Made by a program: the position numbers and the translations under genes. Of a DNA stretch of 8,066 bases, positions 1 to 6,498 are shown piece by piece. The notes under the pieces were generated by a model. That model saw only the letters and a list, made by a program, of their open reading frames with translations, was not told the DNA's origin and searched no databases. Source of the stretch: DAIDKA01 sp035943195 (GTDB lineage: Bacteria; Pseudomonadota; Gammaproteobacteria; Steroidobacterales; Steroidobacteraceae). Position 1 is the stretch's first letter; every line of letters begins with the position of its first letter. The stretch lies in the NCBI GenBank assembly GCA_035943195.1, contig DASZCK010000299.1:1-8066 (forward strand). The letters run 5' to 3'.

Positions 1-531
1 GCGGCGGCCTTCGCGGAGGCTCCCGGCGCGGAAGCCGCGGCGGCGGGTCCCGCGGAATCCGCCGCCCCGGCAGGTGCAGCGGGACTGTCCTCAGGTGCCA
101 CGGCGACTGCGACGGCCGCTGCGCCCTTGCCTCTGTCCACCTATCCGCGCGCGGGCTTCTGGATCCGGATGGGCGCGCTGTTCATCGATGCCGTCATCAT
201 CTGGGCCGTGATCCGGCTGCTGCTGAACTTTCCCGACGAGGGGTCCGATCGTCTCGGCGTACTGGCGCTCGCCGCCTACGGAGCCATCATGTGGAAGGTG
301 AAGGGCAGCACCATGGGCGGCATCGTCTGTGGCCTGCATGTGGTGCGCTTGGATTCGCGCGCTCTCGACTGGCCCACGGCCTGCGTGCGCGCGCTGGGCT
401 GCATCCTGTCACTGTGCGCACTGGGCCTGGGCTTCTTCTGGATCGGCGTCGACGCCGGCAAGCAGGCCTGGCATGACAAGCTTGCCGGGACCATCGTGGT
501 GCGCGTGCCGAAGGGCGCGCCCCTGGTCTAG
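1..531 (+). CDS. RDD family membrane protein, C-terminal part (5' end outside window)
   Basis: The reading frame is open from the first base to a TAG at 529-531, so the gene starts upstream of the window. The first 42 codons encode a low-complexity linker in which 22 residues are Ala, the rest mainly Gly, Pro, Ser, Thr and Glu. The RDD domain follows (about 142-510). It opens with YPRAGFWIRMGALFID, which carries the family Arg and first Asp, then has a second hydrophobic stretch, a KGSTMGG turn and the segment GLHVVRLD. A third hydrophobic stretch (LGCILSLCALGLGFFWIGV) is followed by the closing AWHDKLAGT motif with the conserved HD. About three membrane segments are expected in the inner membrane. 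RDD proteins are a poorly defined group, some linked to ion transport, so no specific function is assigned. A TTG at 127 could be read as a start, but the open, domain-linked frame upstream makes an internal position more likely. The gene is convergent with the next one. Confidence 0.85.
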   Translation, partial: AAAFAEAPGAEAAAAGPAESAAPAGAAGLSSGATATATAAAPLPLSTYPRAGFWIRMGALFIDAVIIWAVIRLLLNFPDEGSDRLGVLALAAYGAIMWKVKGSTMGGIVCGLHVVRLDSRALDWPTACVRALGCILSLCALGLGFFWIGVDAGKQAWHDKLAGTIVVRVPKGAPLV

Positions 532-539
532 GTGCGATG

Positions 540-557
540 CGCCTGGGTAATTAGGCG
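540..557. terminator. Small inverted repeat between convergent genes
   Basis: The arms CGCCT and AGGCG are separated by an 8-base loop (GGGTAATT). The repeat sits in the 19-bp gap between two convergent stop codons and overlaps the TAA of the minus-strand gene. The position suits a shared bidirectional terminator, but the stem has only 5 bp and neither strand has a clear T-tract, so this is tentative. Confidence 0.25.
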
Positions 558-1156
558 GGCGGAGCGGCGCTCGGCACCGGACGCAGTACGTCGACGGTGA
601 ACTGGATATCCCCGAGCGTTATCTGGTGTGGCACACAGGTTGAGTGGAAGTTGAGATTGCGGCTGGTGAAGAGCGGCAACGCATCCTTCTTCAGCTGCTC
701 CAAAAGCTCGCACTGCCCCTGATCCGGCACAAGAGCTCTCAATCTGACCAGATCGACCGTCTTCCATTGGGTGGCCTGCGCCTTGCCGTCGCCGCCCTGG
801 CCCGCCTCATTTGCCGTGACCGGCTCCAGCACCCAGAAATTCGCCTTCACACCCGGGAAGGGTTCGACGCCATTGAAACGGGTACAGCCCGTCTCCTGGA
901 TCTGCAGGTCGCGCTTGCGCGCCCCCAACGCGACGAGCATGTCGCGCACTGTGTCCCGCAGGCCGTCGCAAGTGTAGTGCGTGGTGAATCCCTGGTAGGT
1001 GTAGTCGAGCTTGCGCTGCACCCAGTGCGCGGCCGGAGGCGCCGCGCTGTCAGACTCAGGCGCTGCGGCCTGGGCCCAACCCATCGTGCCGGACGACACG
1101 GCACCCAGCACGGTCGCCACCAGAGTCGGAGTCCATACGCGGATTGAGTGGGTCAT
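551..1156 (-). CDS. Secreted protein of unknown function with four cysteines
   Basis: I do not recognise a named family. The 201-residue product begins with a Sec-type signal peptide (MTHSIR, then a hydrophobic core at about 8-20) with a likely cleavage after WAQA near residue 30. A disordered Ala/Pro linker follows. The mature part starts around residue 45 with WVQRKLDYTYQGFTTHYTCDG and looks like a compact alpha/beta domain. It has four cysteines (63, 91, 149, 174), enough for two disulfides in the periplasm, and ends in a Pro/Ala tail. The ATG at 1154-1156 is supported by an AGGGG Shine-Dalgarno at 1164-1168, seven bases upstream. The gene lies 77 bp downstream of the ankyrin gene on the same strand. 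A hairpin in that gap suggests that it is transcribed at least partly on its own. Only export and the possible disulfides are inferred; the function is unknown. Confidence 0.8.
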   Translation of the reverse strand: MTHSIRVWTPTLVATVLGAVSSGTMGWAQAAAPESDSAAPPAAHWVQRKLDYTYQGFTTHYTCDGLRDTVRDMLVALGARKRDLQIQETGCTRFNGVEPFPGVKANFWVLEPVTANEAGQGGDGKAQATQWKTVDLVRLRALVPDQGQCELLEQLKKDALPLFTSRNLNFHSTCVPHQITLGDIQFTVDVLRPVPSAAPPA

Positions 1157-1233
1157 GAGAATGCCCCTAATAGAGTATCGGTAGGCTCAAGTTTACTCCA
1201 ACGCGGCAGACGGCCCTGCCGTTGACCCACTGC
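1157..1233 (-). promoter_or_regulatory. Leader region of the 201-aa secreted protein gene
   Basis: This 77-bp gap separates the ankyrin stop codon (1234-1236) from the start at 1156. On the minus strand it holds a GC-rich hairpin (1204-1221), then an AT-richer stretch, then the AGGGG ribosome binding site (1164-1168). A weak sigma70-like pair, TTGGAG and TACTCT with an 18-base spacer, can be drawn here, but each hexamer matches consensus at only about three positions. A local promoter is possible but not shown. Confidence 0.3.
1204..1221 (-). terminator. Stem-loop after the ankyrin gene
   Basis: CGGCAG and CTGCCG form a perfect 6-bp GC-rich stem with a 6-base loop, starting 12 bp after the stop codon of the ankyrin gene. 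On the minus strand it is followed by GTTGGAGTAAAC rather than a run of T, so it is not a classical intrinsic terminator. It could mark the 3' end of the four-gene transcript, reduce read-through or stabilise the mRNA end. Confidence 0.35.
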
Positions 1234-2721
1234 TTAGGAGTGCCCGGCCAGCTTGGTCAAAAGCGCGGCGGTGTCCTTGTGCGCCTCGCCGCCTCCGCCC
1301 ACGCCAGGGCGTCCTGAGGTGTTCACCTTGCCTTCGGCCACGTCCAGCGGCGTGCTGCCGAAACGGTCCTTGATGCCGAGCGTGGCGCCATGATCGGCCA
1401 GCAGCTGAACAAACCCGTTCCAACCCGATTGCGCGGCGCCGTGCAGCGCCGTCTGGCCGTTATTGTTGGTCGCGTTGACGTTGACGCCTGCCGCCAGCAG
1501 CAGCTTCGCCGAGCTGATGCACTTCTGTTCGTTGCGGAAGCGCGCGCGGATGTCGATGGTCGTCGAGCCGATGCCGGCGGCGGCCATGAGGGGCGTGATG
1601 CCCAGCGAATTGGGTAAATCGGGCTTGGCGCCCGCATCCAGCAACAGGTGAATGGAGGCACTGTCACCGGCCTTGGCGGCACGGATGAGCGGCGTCGTCC
1701 CGACCGTGAGCATGCCGTCGCCACCGCGATCCTGTCCCAATGAACGATAGGGCGGAAACAGTTTCAGTTGCATGTTCGGATTGGCGCCGCGCTTGAGCAG
1801 CAGCGCAATCACATCCAGCGCGGTCGTCTGGTCGGCCGAGGGACGATCCGGCCGGCCGCCGCGCGGCGTGGTGTTGTAGTCAACGGCACTGTACAGCGGC
1901 GCACGTCCCCACATGTCCCAGCTGTTGACGTTCGCTCCGGCCTTGATGAGCACCGCGGCGGTATCGAACTGGGCGTTCAAGATGGACATGACCAGGGGCG
2001 TGATCCCCTCCGGGTCGGTGAGTTCAACATCGGCGTGGGCCTTGATCAGTTCAGCGGCGCAGGCTGCGCAGCCTTCACGCGCCGCGAACAACAGCGGCGT
2101 AAGCCCGCCCAGCGGACGGTTCTGGGGTCGCGGCTCGGCCGTGACCCGGCGCGGCCACTCGCGCACCTTCTCGCGCGCGTTGACGTCGGCACCATGGGAC
2201 GCCAGGAACTGCACCATGGCCGGACGGCTTTGCGCGCAGGCCCACATCAGCGCCGTCTGGCCGCGCCATTTCTCGCTGGCGTTGACCTTGGCGCCGTGGG
2301 CCACCAGCACCTTGGCGGCCGCCACAACATCCGTTCGGGCAACGGTCATCAGTGCCGTCTGCCCATCGGCATTGGGCGATTCGACGTCGGCACCAGCCTC
2401 GAGCAACAGGCGCAGCGCCTCCGGGTCAGCGCGCTCGGCCGCTTCGGCCAGCGGGGTCGACCCATAGTCGTTGATCACATTGGCCTTGGCGCCGGCCTTG
2501 ATCAGTTGCCGCAGCAGCGGCAGATCATCGTGATAGGCCGCCCAGTGCAATGCCGTGGTGCCATCGTCCTGGTGGGCATTAACGTCAGCCTTGCCGGCGA
2601 CGAGCGCCAGGGCGACGGCCGAGTTCCCGGATTGCGCAGCGTCCAGCAGCGAGTCGGCCGCGAGTACCGCGCTCGCGCCACCGCACGCCACCAACATCGC
2701 CGCCACGGCCAGCACTCGCAT
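1234..2721 (-). CDS. Exported ankyrin-repeat protein
   Basis: The 495-residue product is built almost wholly of ankyrin repeats. About eleven to twelve units can be seen, with repeated cores such as DGTTALHWAA (53-62), YGSTPLAEAA (86-95), DGQTALMTVA (119-128), GQTALMWACA (154-163), GLTPLLFAAR (206-215), GITPLVMSIL (239-248), GTTPLIRAAK (341-350), GITPLMAAAG (374-383) and NGQTALHGAA (422-431), each followed by an LLxxGAxxN-type helix turn. The repeats are interrupted by insertions at about 183-205, 281-301, 316-338 and 388-403. The N-terminus is a signal peptide. Cleavage after VLA (residue 21) fits, but LVAC at 10-13 also matches a lipobox, so it may be a lipoprotein. C218 and C221 form a CxxC inside one repeat. 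Ankyrin repeats bind proteins, so a scaffold role for the neighbouring exported proteins is inferred. It is the last gene of the operon, starting 4 bp after the DUF1552 stop. Confidence 0.9.
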   Translation of the reverse strand: MRVLAVAAMLVACGGASAVLAADSLLDAAQSGNSAVALALVAGKADVNAHQDDGTTALHWAAYHDDLPLLRQLIKAGAKANVINDYGSTPLAEAAERADPEALRLLLEAGADVESPNADGQTALMTVARTDVVAAAKVLVAHGAKVNASEKWRGQTALMWACAQSRPAMVQFLASHGADVNAREKVREWPRRVTAEPRPQNRPLGGLTPLLFAAREGCAACAAELIKAHADVELTDPEGITPLVMSILNAQFDTAAVLIKAGANVNSWDMWGRAPLYSAVDYNTTPRGGRPDRPSADQTTALDVIALLLKRGANPNMQLKLFPPYRSLGQDRGGDGMLTVGTTPLIRAAKAGDSASIHLLLDAGAKPDLPNSLGITPLMAAAGIGSTTIDIRARFRNEQKCISSAKLLLAAGVNVNATNNNGQTALHGAAQSGWNGFVQLLADHGATLGIKDRFGSTPLDVAEGKVNTSGRPGVGGGGEAHKDTAALLTKLAGHS

Positions 2722-2725
2722 CGCC

Positions 2726-4045
2726 TCAGATCTCCGTCAGCTGGCCGGTGCTGTCGCCGAACTTCTCGGTGGCAATGCCGACCTTGTTCAAGAGCGCCAC
2801 GTGCAGGTTGGCGATGGGCGTGCGATCCGGATAGCGCAGATGCTGGTTGCCCTTCAGGCGTCCGCCGCCCAATCCGAGGATGGCGGTCGGCAGCGGATAG
2901 TGATCGTGCAGGTTGCTGTTACTCATGTTGCTGCCGAAGAGAATGATGGAATTGTCCAGCATCGTTCCCTCCCCATCCGGCAACTCGGACAGGCGCTTGA
3001 TGAACTTCGCGAACATCGCGGTGTTGAAGGCCTGAACCTTGGCCAGGCGCGCCATCTTGGCCGGATCGTTCGCATGATGCGACAGCGGATGAAAGGCGTC
3101 GTTGACGCCCATGAACGTATAGGGCTGGTTGCTCACTTCCGCGGCCACCATGAAACTGGCCACGCGGGTCAGATTCGCCTGGTACGCCAGGGCGATGAGG
3201 TCATACATGACGTGCATGTGCTCATCGAATGCCGCCGGGATACCCGCCGGCGCATCCGGTATCTGCATCTGACCCAGGTCCCGATGTTCCATCTTTTCCA
3301 GACGCCGCTGGATTTCCTGGACCTGATCCAGGTAGTCCCCCAGCAGCGCCCGGTCGCGTGCGCCGAGCGTACGCGACAGATCCGAGGCATCGGCACGAAC
3401 GAGGTCGATGATGCTGGCGTTTTCGCGCAGCAGCGCGCTGCGCTCCTCAGCGGTATCGCCCTGACCGAACATCTGCTGAAAAACCTTGCGTGGATTGTGC
3501 TCCATGGGCAGCGGCGTCGAGGGTGAACTGAAGGCAATGGTCTTGCCGTAGCTGCAGCCGTAGTTGCGGTCGCAGGAACCCTCCCCGCCGCGCTCCTCGG
3601 TCGCCACTTCCAGCGAGGGCATGGAAGTGTCCTGGCCGATCTTCTGCGCCGCGACCTGATCGATGGTGATGCCGCCGTAGGGATCATGGCTGATGCGCGG
3701 CGGAACACAGGACAGCCAGGTGCCCGGCGTGATCGCATGGACGGGTGCCGCGATCGCCGATTTGCACTCCAGGCCGGTGATCAGCGTCAGATGTTTCTGG
3801 TAGGGCTTGAGGGAAGCAATGATCTCGGGAAAATCGAAGTTCGGGCCATCGGCCTTCGGCGTCCACTTGTCCATGACGGCGCCGTGCGGAAAGTACACGA
3901 ATCCCAACCGTGGCTTCGGCGCCGCGGCGGTGCTGGCGAGCGCCGTGGACGCGGGAATCATGGCATCCAGCAGCGGCAGGCCCAGGCTCACGCCGAGGCC
4001 CCGCAGGACGGTGCGGCGACTGAGATGCTTCTTGGTGATGAACAT
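2726..4045 (-). CDS. DUF1552 family protein with Tat signal
   Basis: The 439-residue product matches DUF1552, a family of exported proteins encoded next to DUF1592 cytochrome proteins. The N-terminus has a twin-arginine motif (SRRTVLRG, residues 9-16), a hydrophobic stretch and a likely cleavage after ALA near residue 37. Family-type segments follow: FVYFPHGAVMDKW (49-61), a PVHAITPGTWLSC stretch (101-113), ITIDQVAA (126-133), NPRKVFQQMF (184-193), FHPLSHH (318-324), FGSNMSNSNLHDHYPLP (370-386) and NLHVALLNKVGI (413-424). The His/Asp/Asn-rich parts resemble the metal-binding regions of the sulfatase-like DUF1501 group, but I cannot prove that fold here. Tat export suggests folding, perhaps with a metal, before transport. 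No reaction is known to me. The start is set by AGGGGG at 4050-4055, which overlaps the upstream stop codon, and the length looks complete. Confidence 0.92.
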   Translation of the reverse strand: MFITKKHLSRRTVLRGLGVSLGLPLLDAMIPASTALASTAAAPKPRLGFVYFPHGAVMDKWTPKADGPNFDFPEIIASLKPYQKHLTLITGLECKSAIAAPVHAITPGTWLSCVPPRISHDPYGGITIDQVAAQKIGQDTSMPSLEVATEERGGEGSCDRNYGCSYGKTIAFSSPSTPLPMEHNPRKVFQQMFGQGDTAEERSALLRENASIIDLVRADASDLSRTLGARDRALLGDYLDQVQEIQRRLEKMEHRDLGQMQIPDAPAGIPAAFDEHMHVMYDLIALAYQANLTRVASFMVAAEVSNQPYTFMGVNDAFHPLSHHANDPAKMARLAKVQAFNTAMFAKFIKRLSELPDGEGTMLDNSIILFGSNMSNSNLHDHYPLPTAILGLGGGRLKGNQHLRYPDRTPIANLHVALLNKVGIATEKFGDSTGQLTEI

Positions 4046-4049
4046 GTTG

Positions 4050-4055
4050 CCCCCT
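4050..4055 (-). promoter_or_regulatory. Ribosome binding site of the DUF1552 gene
   Basis: AGGGGG lies four bases before the ATG at 4045 and overlaps the TAG stop (4054-4056) of the upstream DUF1592 gene. Ribosomes finishing the first gene would stop on the initiation site of the second, which suggests translational coupling and balanced amounts of the two partners. Confidence 0.6.
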
Positions 4056-6498
4056 ACTGGGAACGGGCCACGCGCGTGGCGACTGGAATTGGGATCTCGT
4101 CCTCGCGAAAAGCCGGGCTGTTGACGATGCCGAGAACGATGGCAGAGAAGCTGTAGTTCTGCTTGGCGGTGTCGCGCACGATGGCACGAACGGTCGGCAT
4201 GTCGATGTAGTCCAGACCGCGACCCAGACCATAGGACATCAGGTTTTCGGTGAAGGTCTCCACGAACTGCGGGGCCTGCGCGACCATGTGATTGCGCAGG
4301 TCATTGATGCCGTTCACCACGGTGCCATCGGCCAGCTTGCCGTTGGCATCAATCGGCGTCCCCGCATCGATGTCCTTGTCGCGCCACTGACCGAGGGCAT
4401 TCATGTTCTCCATCGCAAGCCCGATGGGATCAATGATGGCGTGGCAGGCATTGCAGGACGGATTGGCGCGATGCGCCTCCATCCGCGCGCGCACGGTCAG
4501 CTGATCGGCACCCTCCTGGCTCTCGGCGAAGGCCGGAACTCCGGGCGGCGGTGCGGTCGGCGGCGTGCCCAGGAACTTGTCCAGCACGTACGCGCCGCGC
4601 AGTACCACCGAGGTCCGGTTCGCGTACGAGGTCGCCATGAGCACGGCACCCTTGCCCAGCAAACCACGCCGGTAGTCCGGCACCGTGACCGCGCGGAACT
4701 CCCCGCCGCGGACATTGGGGATGCGGTAATGCAGGGCCAGGCGCTCATTGAGGTACGTGCGATTCGAGGTCAATAGGTCCACCACGCTGCGGTCCGCGTC
4801 GAACACGCTGCCCACGAACAGCTCCACTTCGGTCTCGAAGGCCTGCTCCAGATCCTTGGTGAAGTCCGGGAACAGGTTGGTGTCCGGATCGACCAATTCC
4901 AGACCGCGGATGTTGAGCCATTCGAAGGCAAAGTCGGTGACCAGCGTGTGGGCGCGCGGATCCTTGAGCATGCGACGCACCTGCGCGTCCAGCACCGGGG
5001 TCTCGTGCAGCGAACCGGCCGCCGCCACCTTGATGAGCTCATCATCCGGCGGCCCTGCCCAGAGGAAGAACGACAGGCGCGAGGCCAGATCAATATCATT
5101 GATGGCGAAGGCCTTGCCGGGAACGGCGCCCGGCGGCGGCTCGATCATGCGGAACAGGAATTTCGGACTGACGAGAATCGCCAGCAGTCCTTTCTGAATG
5201 CCGCTGTCGAAATCGCCCCCCGCCTTGCGCCCCTGGGCATAAAAATCCATCGCCCCCTTGAGATCGGAAGCGGTGAGCGGTCGACGGAAGGCCCGGCGCG
5301 CGATGGTCGAGAAAATCTGCTGCGCGCACGGGCTCTCCTGCGCTGCAGTCTTGGGATAGCAGCTGAAGATGCGGCGACGGCTGGGCGTCTCGCTCACGCC
5401 CTGCGCCACGGTCGGGCCCTTGAGCTCCACGTTCGCCAGTCGCGGACCGCTGGAGTTGCCGTTCACCGGTTGTCCCATGCCGGCCACGGGCACGAAGGCG
5501 TGCAGGACCTCGTTGGTCTCGGCGGCGCTGGTCTGCACGAAGGTAATGCCGACCTGGTGCGGGCCGGCCGTGATATGCACCGGGATATTCTTGAAACGAT
5601 CGTTGATCATGGTGAGGCCGGCGGCCTGCTGCAGATCGACCGCGTCCAGATCCTTGGCACCACCGAGGTGGTCCTGGAAAACGCGCTTGCCATCGATGGT
5701 GATGATGAGCGTATTCGGATCCAGTTCGCCCCACAGGTAACCGGCGCCGACCAGGCCATTGATGGTGAAGCGATATTCCCCGTCGGCCGGGAAATCATGG
5801 GCGAACAGCATGCCGCCACGGGTGCCCAGTGGCAGTCCGTCGACGTGCATGTACTGATACTCCTGCGGCTCCGGCGGTCCGTTGATGAAAACGTCCTGGG
5901 TGCGTGCGTGCGGACTGCCGATTGCGGCCACCGTCACCTGCCGGGCGGCGGAGAAATACTGATCGAGAAAGGTCGGCGAGACCTTGAGGACTTCGGCGAT
6001 GTTGTCGAAGTTGCCGCTCTTGTCATCGCGCGGCAGCAGCGCATTCGGATCCACTTCCACGCCCAGCAGATCCTGGATCGCGTTCGCGTATTCGTTGCGG
6101 TTCAGCCGGTGCAGCACCATGTGACCCGGATCCGGATGCAAGGCGCCGTACTGGTCAAGAAACTGTTCGGTGGCCTGGACGAATCGCCGGCGGGTGGCGG
6201 CATCCGGCTGCGGCTTGCCCGGCGGCGGCATCAATCCCCCGCGCAGCTTCATCACCGCCTCTTCCCAGATCCGGGCATCGGCGCCGGCCGACGCCGCGTT
6301 CATGGTGTCGAAGGCAACCCCACCGGCCCAATCCTCGGAGTTGTGGCACTTGGCGCAGTAGGTCTGCAGCATGTGCCAGTCGCCCTTGAAGGCCGGCTCA
6401 TGCGCCGCTGCTGCCGGTGCATCTGCGCGCGCGCTCGGGCCCAACAGGACCGTGCCCAGTACGGCGGCCGAAAACAGCTTGCGCAATTCAGCGCCCAT
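4054..6498 (-). CDS. Diheme DUF1592-family (PSD-domain) cytochrome protein
   Basis: The 814-residue exported protein has the full multi-domain order of this family. It carries a signal peptide (cleavage after ARA, residue 25), then a cytochrome c-like segment with heme motif CAKCH (48-52) and a candidate distal Met in LMPPPGKP (89-96). DUF1587 follows (HRLNRNEYANAIQDLLG, 130-146, onward to about 186). A beta-rich region at about 200-340 may be a carbohydrate-binding-like module. Next come DUF1595 (about 391-452, RRAFRRPLT), DUF1592 (about 465-594, ASRLSFFLWAGPPDDEL) and DUF1588 (about 611-706, with a second heme motif CNACH at 682-686 and the following DPIGLAMEN). DUF1585 closes the protein (about 734-797). 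The frame is open to 6744, but the extra 82 codons lie over the MBL gene, carry no signal peptide and read as low-quality sequence, so the ATG at 6498 was chosen. It should act in the periplasm as an electron-transfer or redox protein. The substrate is unknown. Confidence 0.92.
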   Translation of the reverse strand: MGAELRKLFSAAVLGTVLLGPSARADAPAAAAHEPAFKGDWHMLQTYCAKCHNSEDWAGGVAFDTMNAASAGADARIWEEAVMKLRGGLMPPPGKPQPDAATRRRFVQATEQFLDQYGALHPDPGHMVLHRLNRNEYANAIQDLLGVEVDPNALLPRDDKSGNFDNIAEVLKVSPTFLDQYFSAARQVTVAAIGSPHARTQDVFINGPPEPQEYQYMHVDGLPLGTRGGMLFAHDFPADGEYRFTINGLVGAGYLWGELDPNTLIITIDGKRVFQDHLGGAKDLDAVDLQQAAGLTMINDRFKNIPVHITAGPHQVGITFVQTSAAETNEVLHAFVPVAGMGQPVNGNSSGPRLANVELKGPTVAQGVSETPSRRRIFSCYPKTAAQESPCAQQIFSTIARRAFRRPLTASDLKGAMDFYAQGRKAGGDFDSGIQKGLLAILVSPKFLFRMIEPPPGAVPGKAFAINDIDLASRLSFFLWAGPPDDELIKVAAAGSLHETPVLDAQVRRMLKDPRAHTLVTDFAFEWLNIRGLELVDPDTNLFPDFTKDLEQAFETEVELFVGSVFDADRSVVDLLTSNRTYLNERLALHYRIPNVRGGEFRAVTVPDYRRGLLGKGAVLMATSYANRTSVVLRGAYVLDKFLGTPPTAPPPGVPAFAESQEGADQLTVRARMEAHRANPSCNACHAIIDPIGLAMENMNALGQWRDKDIDAGTPIDANGKLADGTVVNGINDLRNHMVAQAPQFVETFTENLMSYGLGRGLDYIDMPTVRAIVRDTAKQNYSFSAIVLGIVNSPAFREDEIPIPVATRVARSQ
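6488..6498 (-). other. 11-bp start/stop overlap of the MBL and DUF1592 genes
   Basis: The sequence ATGGGCGCTGA contains both the ATG of the DUF1592 gene and the TGA of the MBL-fold gene, in different frames. No strong Shine-Dalgarno precedes this ATG, so re-initiation or coupling from the upstream gene is the likely way it is translated. Confidence 0.75.

Noticed and set aside
1234..2721. Tandem DNA repeat array suggested by recurring similar segments.
   Set aside because: The repetition is at protein level (ankyrin repeats of about 33 residues). The DNA units have diverged and vary in spacing, so it is not a CRISPR or satellite array.
1768..2946. Long plus-strand open frame (392 codons) opposite the ankyrin gene.
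   Set aside because: It is antisense to a clear repeat protein and Arg/Gly-rich with no domain. Stop-free antisense frames are expected at this GC content.
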